A DNA stretch of 64,000 bases from Sabellastarte sp. h YS-2021 (lineage: Eukaryota > Annelida > Polychaeta > Sabellida > Sabellidae), in contig OZ024936.1 in the NCBI GenBank assembly GCA_964017235.1, forward strand, positions 95,392,537 through 95,456,536. The letters are read 5' to 3'. The notes under the pieces are model-generated. The model did no database searches and was not told the origin of the DNA. It saw only the letters and a program-made list of their open reading frames with translations. Position numbers and translations under genes: made by a program. Positions 37,501 through 43,500 of this stretch are shown here, piece by piece. The stretch's first letter is position 1. Each line of letters starts with the position of its first letter.

Positions 37501-40500
37501 AAGGAGTATTAGGTTTATAAAGGCAAAGCCTCGGTAATTCCCACAAGCAAAGAGATCTAAAATTTCCTACACTGAAGTGACATACTGTAGAGATTACATA
37601 TTTGTTGCATTCTTTGAACTGTTTGCTCAATTAATGGAACAGCCATTTAACATAAGGATTCACCAACAGCCATAATATGTCTGAATTAATTATGTGTAGG
37701 AGAAATCACGAGAAAGTGTGGATTCATGAATCAGAAAATACGAGGCCGAAGGCCGAGTAATTTTCTGATTAGCGAATTCACACTTTAGAGTGGTTTCTCT
37801 GGCATAAACCACTAAAAAGGCCATGTAAAATCAAAGTTTGCATATATTCGGCCTGAATGATGAATTACATTGAATGGGGTGCCCTGAACATTCAATAAAA
37901 AGTGTTAAGTTTGAAAATGTTCAATTGATTTATTAATTAAATCCTTTGTATTCTGCTGGTACATTTGTTTTCAGCATTTATGGTGTTAAATTTACATCTT
38001 TGCAACCATGTCCAGTAAAAGTACATGACAAGGCCTATGTATTATACAATATATATTTTAAAATGTCAGTGATTTCTTATTGAAAGGATTTGGGAAAAAT
38101 ACATTAAGGAAAAAGAGCATGCACAGTGATGTCAAAAGATAAGGTATTTCACCTTTTTGCTAGATTTCATTACATTTTATTGTGTTCTTTATACATTTTA
38201 TTAAATTGTAAATTAACTATCAAAAATGTCAATATAAATGTTTACATTAAAATTAATGACTGCCCTGTCAAATATAATACTGTACTAGGTTCTCACGTAA
38301 ACACCATCATCAAATACTGTTCCCAAATTTGATTTGGCATCAAATAATATTTCATTTCAACTTATTTTCAGACTTGCTGGATTTCATTCACTACTTCACT
38401 TTAGATGGAGGATTTTCCTGCTGAGGATTTGCATAATATCATCTCAATTCGGATACACCTACAGCAATATGGAAATGATTTTAAATAGATGTGGATCACA
38501 CATGGTGTTTTTTACAAAATGTTTTTCATTGTTGGATAAAGAAAAAAATGTGCTTCAGTCATACATGATACCCTAAGAAGCCTGTTCACCAATGAAGCTT
38601 TATAATCCTCCACCTTACATTTGGATATTTCTCTGACAAGAGACTTGTACAACTGTCACTTGCAGCACATCACCAAATACACCAGGGATTGTAAAATTGA
38701 TCATAAATGTTGAAAGTGATTCTTGTTCCAATTAATAAGATTGCTTCTTTCAAAATCAGTGTCAAGTCTCAAATATTTTCTTTTGTGAATTGCTTTTTTT
38801 ATTTTGATGCAAAGTGAAGTGCTTCATTTGTATGTAGTTTTACCACTGTGGTTGTGTAAATTGTTAAAATGATGGTTCATAAAAAAAATTCTTTAAAAAA
38901 TCAACATTGAAATTGTCAGACTATGTTTACCTGATGACAATAAATTAAACAATATAGAAAGTGTGAATTTTTAATGTAAAAAGTGTGGATTCTTTACCTA
39001 AAAAGTGTGAATTCTGAAGCTTAAAACTGTGGATTCTGAAGTTGGAAAGTATGGATTCTGAAGCTGAAAAGTATGGATTCGTGAAAAAGTGTCACACTTT
39101 TTCTATTGTCTGTCACCAAAAGTGTGGTTTAAGAGTGGAAGAATGTTTTTCAAAAACAGCATCAGAGGTGCCTGAACCCCACTACTTGGCGGAACAGCCT
39201 TGGACACCATGAGGTGTCCAAGCAGTACAGAGATCAGCAGATTTCAGAACAGACAGTGTACGTTATGTAAAGCTGTAGGAGAAATAAGGTTTAAAAAATA
39301 TCTGTAAAAATAAAGCATCTTTCAAGTGAATTTAGTAACAAGACAACTGAATACTAAGAAAACTAAATATTACTACAATAGAGGTCAAACATTTCACATA
39401 TAAAACTTTCATGAAGATCTGCATTTTTTGAGCTGAAAGCCAACTAGTCATTAGAAATACACTGAAAATGGGTAACTTCAAAATTAGAGATTTTTTAGTA
39501 TCCTAGTGGATGTACCAATGTCATAATAATGACTTGGCAGGTCATTTTACATCCATAAATGATAATGTACTCACCACTAAATAGTGTCCAATATTTGCTG
39601 AGTACAATCGTGGTTCTTGCAAAGGAGGAAAAATGCCTACTATGGCTTGTTGTAATGAGGCAACTTGAGACATTGCACATCCGTACTGATTGTTCGCAAA
39701 GCACTGGTAGTAGCCTGAAAAGAGCACACATCTTATCATCACAGCTGGGATTACATTACCTTTTAATGGCATGTGAGCAGGACTTTCAGAAAATAGACTA
39801 ACTGATAGCAACAACTATCAGCAATTTGGTATGGAATCTGCCAATCTTTCCCAATATTTTAATGATATTTTTGTTGTATGGTAGCTTTATGTCCTTCCAA
39901 TACATCAAAAAAACAAAAACTTTGCAGTATAAATGAACGCAAATCCTGTCACAAGTAGTTGTTGTGAAACCAGGAAAATGACAACTGTTTGGTTGTAAAC
40001 GTATCGGTAAATATGTGACAAAATAACAAAAACTACAAGTTTCAGACCATTAAGCTGAACACAATGATGACAAAATTGTAAAAATTTCATTACTAATAAA
40101 CAGTTTTGGTCATTTAACCAGTAACTGAATAACAAAGTACTGTCATGCTCCCCATTATCGTCCATTTGAAACGTGTTGTGTATCACTAACAGCTTCAAAG
40201 ACAATGTGCTTGGTAAGCGATTAATGGATGTGCAGACACCCAGGTAGAAAATACCTCAGCACAAAAGCCCTCTAACTAAATGGTACATTTATTAACCCAT
40301 TTATACAAAAAGTGACAAATGGTGTATAACATGTAACATTGGTTTTGGTATTTTTCCAACATCCCCAGGGTTTTCTCTACTAGTGTTAATTGTTGATTCC
40401 CTAGTTTTCTACTGTCTCTTTTTTTTCTGCAGTATTTTTCTACTAGGATTTTTTCTACACACAATTGTCAGATACATAGAATTCTACAGCAGTTTACTGT

Positions 40501-43500
40501 CGTGAATAAAATAACATGAAATCATACCATAATTAAACAATTTTTGGCAGAGACATACTTTAATCTAAATTTGTATGCCACAATGCCGCAACAGATTTTT
40601 TCTTCATTTTTCCTTTAAACACACATGAATCGATTGATTAAATGTAATGAAAGTTTTTTTTTCCAATTTAATCTTATCCACCTTTGTAAATTGTATATCT
40701 CTTTTTTAAACATACACTGGTAAACAAAAAAGTTTTACAAAGTAATCAAGAAAGATGTAATCCCAAGTTTGTTTGAGGATGAGACCTAACTTAGTGCACA
40801 GACAACATCGTAATATTTTCTGCTTTATTACATTTCAGATACTTTTACCTGCTTTTATTTCTTCATTTTATCATAGTTTGTTGTTAAAGTTTTGAAGTGG
40901 GGGGACAGGAAGTCAGCCATCTTTGCTACTGCAAAGGTTAAATATCTCAAGCTCTTGTCCAATCAGGTACATTACAAAGTTCAATAGGTCATTCGGGGAT
41001 TTTTAATCCAATCACAAAAATGTATTTTACTGCTAGACACTTATTGACCCAGTTTTTCCCTATAAGAGGGCAAACTTTGGAGTGTTTCTTCCTGTTTCAC
41101 TTTCTCCCTAAGGAGACAGCACTTCTAAAGCATTACAAGTCCAAAGACTGTCACAATGCCCAGATCTGCACAAAAAGGGTGAGGTTTATTTTGTAAATTT
41201 GGGTTAGAAATAAAGGGGGAAATTAATATGAAAATTCATGGATACAAGTTAAACTTTTCTTCCAACATGATCTAGGGAATTAAAGGGAGGGAAGTGGCCA
41301 GCTCCAGTTATACTGGGTTGTACACATTTGCACATAGTGTTAGTTTGTTGAACTTAGAATAAATTAAATAATGGGAGCTGAACTTGGCCTTTCAGGCAAA
41401 TTATTCTAGTGAGAATAGACAATTCAGACAATTAATTTTGTTCAGATCTTGATATTATGAACCATTAATCGAACATTACTATTCATGTTGGAACCATATT
41501 ACTACTACCATCAGCACACTACAGTATGCTACCCTGTAAAGGCAGATCTTAGGGATCGAGGATTGGAGGGGGATGTGCACAGGGATAAAAAGCCTCAGGA
41601 TAAAGGTTTCAAAGTCTGATAGGGGACGTGCACACACATGCGCCTCAGATCTGCCTCTGTTAATTGACAGAGAGTTGAGGTGCAAAAATCATAATCTGGT
41701 TATCTGAAAGCTTGAAACAGATGAGATCCAGTAATTCAGGGGTTTGTCATTGGTTTAGTGAAAGGTATATGCAAAACATACGTGCAATATTATAGATTTG
41801 ATAAAAGCCATTTTTACCCCAATATATAGTGAATCACCATTGGGTAACTGTGCACCAGACTGCTAATTTAACAATAATTTATAGAACATCAAGCCGAGAT
41901 ATTTCTCAAGAATTAAGTACAGAAAGAGAATTTTGCTCTCAGAAGTTAATATCTGTCAGATATTACACATAACTAGAAGTAGCCATGAGGTAGAAGTAAA
42001 TTATTTACATTTTGCAAGATTGACTTATGGATGAAATTCACTGCCAAACCAGGAATGTTTCATGTCATCAGAGTAGAAAACCTTTGGGCTATTCGATTAA
42101 AGTAAATGAAGGTAAATGACCCTGTATTAGGATCAACTTTTATATTTTGTCTGTTGCGCTCAAAATCCTTTCCATTTTTCTTCCAGGAATATTTCACCCT
42201 CGGGATTCCCACTGCCACGCAAGGCATCATGTAGTAGCCTTCATCAATTTTGTAGATGTGCAGGGTCTCAGGAGACTCTATGATTTTAGGTGGGAGTCGT
42301 ACTGCAAAAAAATGAACATTTTTTAGTTTTGGTATCAAATAATAGCATTTATATTCATATCAGAAAATTTCTTTCTCTTTTGTATTGACAGATAATGAAA
42401 TATCAGGTCATAATAGGTTTCTGACAGAAATGTTCCCAACTCTTTTGTATCTTTCAGTGGTCTCCCAAAACACAAACACAAAAATGACAATCTGTGTTCA
42501 GTATTAAGTTGAAAGCTGCCAAACATGATGTGAAAACAACACATAGTTGAATCTGTTAAGTACTATGTTCCACTATTGATATACTTTGCCACAACATCAA
42601 TATTGTCATATCTCCTTTAGTTGACAAGTACTTCAATAATGATAAACAATATTGATATAGTTACACACTGCTTCATTTAGTTTTAAAGGACCCATGGCTA
42701 GATTTACACAAAAACTTGCTGACTTAGAGCTTGCTGACTTAGGTCTAGGTGCTGACTTAAATCTAAGACTTTTATCACAACTAAGTTTGGGCTTAATTAG
42801 GGATTCACAAATGAACTTCAGTCAACACTGGCTGAGACAGCACTCTTCGATATTACCAAGGCTTTAAATGCATTTAAATACAGACAAGGTATATTTCTGC
42901 TGTACAGTGTATAATGCAGACATATTTGGCCCATCTATGAAGCCAATATGACAAAACAAAAATATTTTAATTTTAATTGTATAATTCTTTTGCAAATATT
43001 AAATGTCTTCTTTATGTCAGGCTCAAAGATAAGTTTAAACTAAGGACAATAGATAGCCAAACTTAGCATATGGGAAATTTCACCAGTAGGTAAGTATAGT
43101 ACACGCCAAGACATTGGGATATTGTATACCATATTAATAGTAAGAGAAAATGTAGTACCAATCTAATTATGAATTTTGATGTTTCTTCAGTCACTCTAGT
43201 TTACTAATTTCTTCACAGTGGTCATCCAATTTTGGTTCTCTTTTGTCTACTCATTGTGGAAAATATAGTAAAATATGGAACCGTTTATAGAAGTTCAAAG
43301 AACAGAAAGTGTCTTGTCATGTTGGCAAAAACATAATCAACTCCAATAGCGCTAAATATATTATAAAATGTTTTGGTGAAAATCCATGCCAGAGCTTGGA
43401 CTCTAGAGTAACCAGAACCATTATGCCTTTGCCAATGTTGCTCAAAAGGGTATGAATAAAATTTCAGACTATATGGAGCTGGTTGAGGCTGGGCTAAAAA

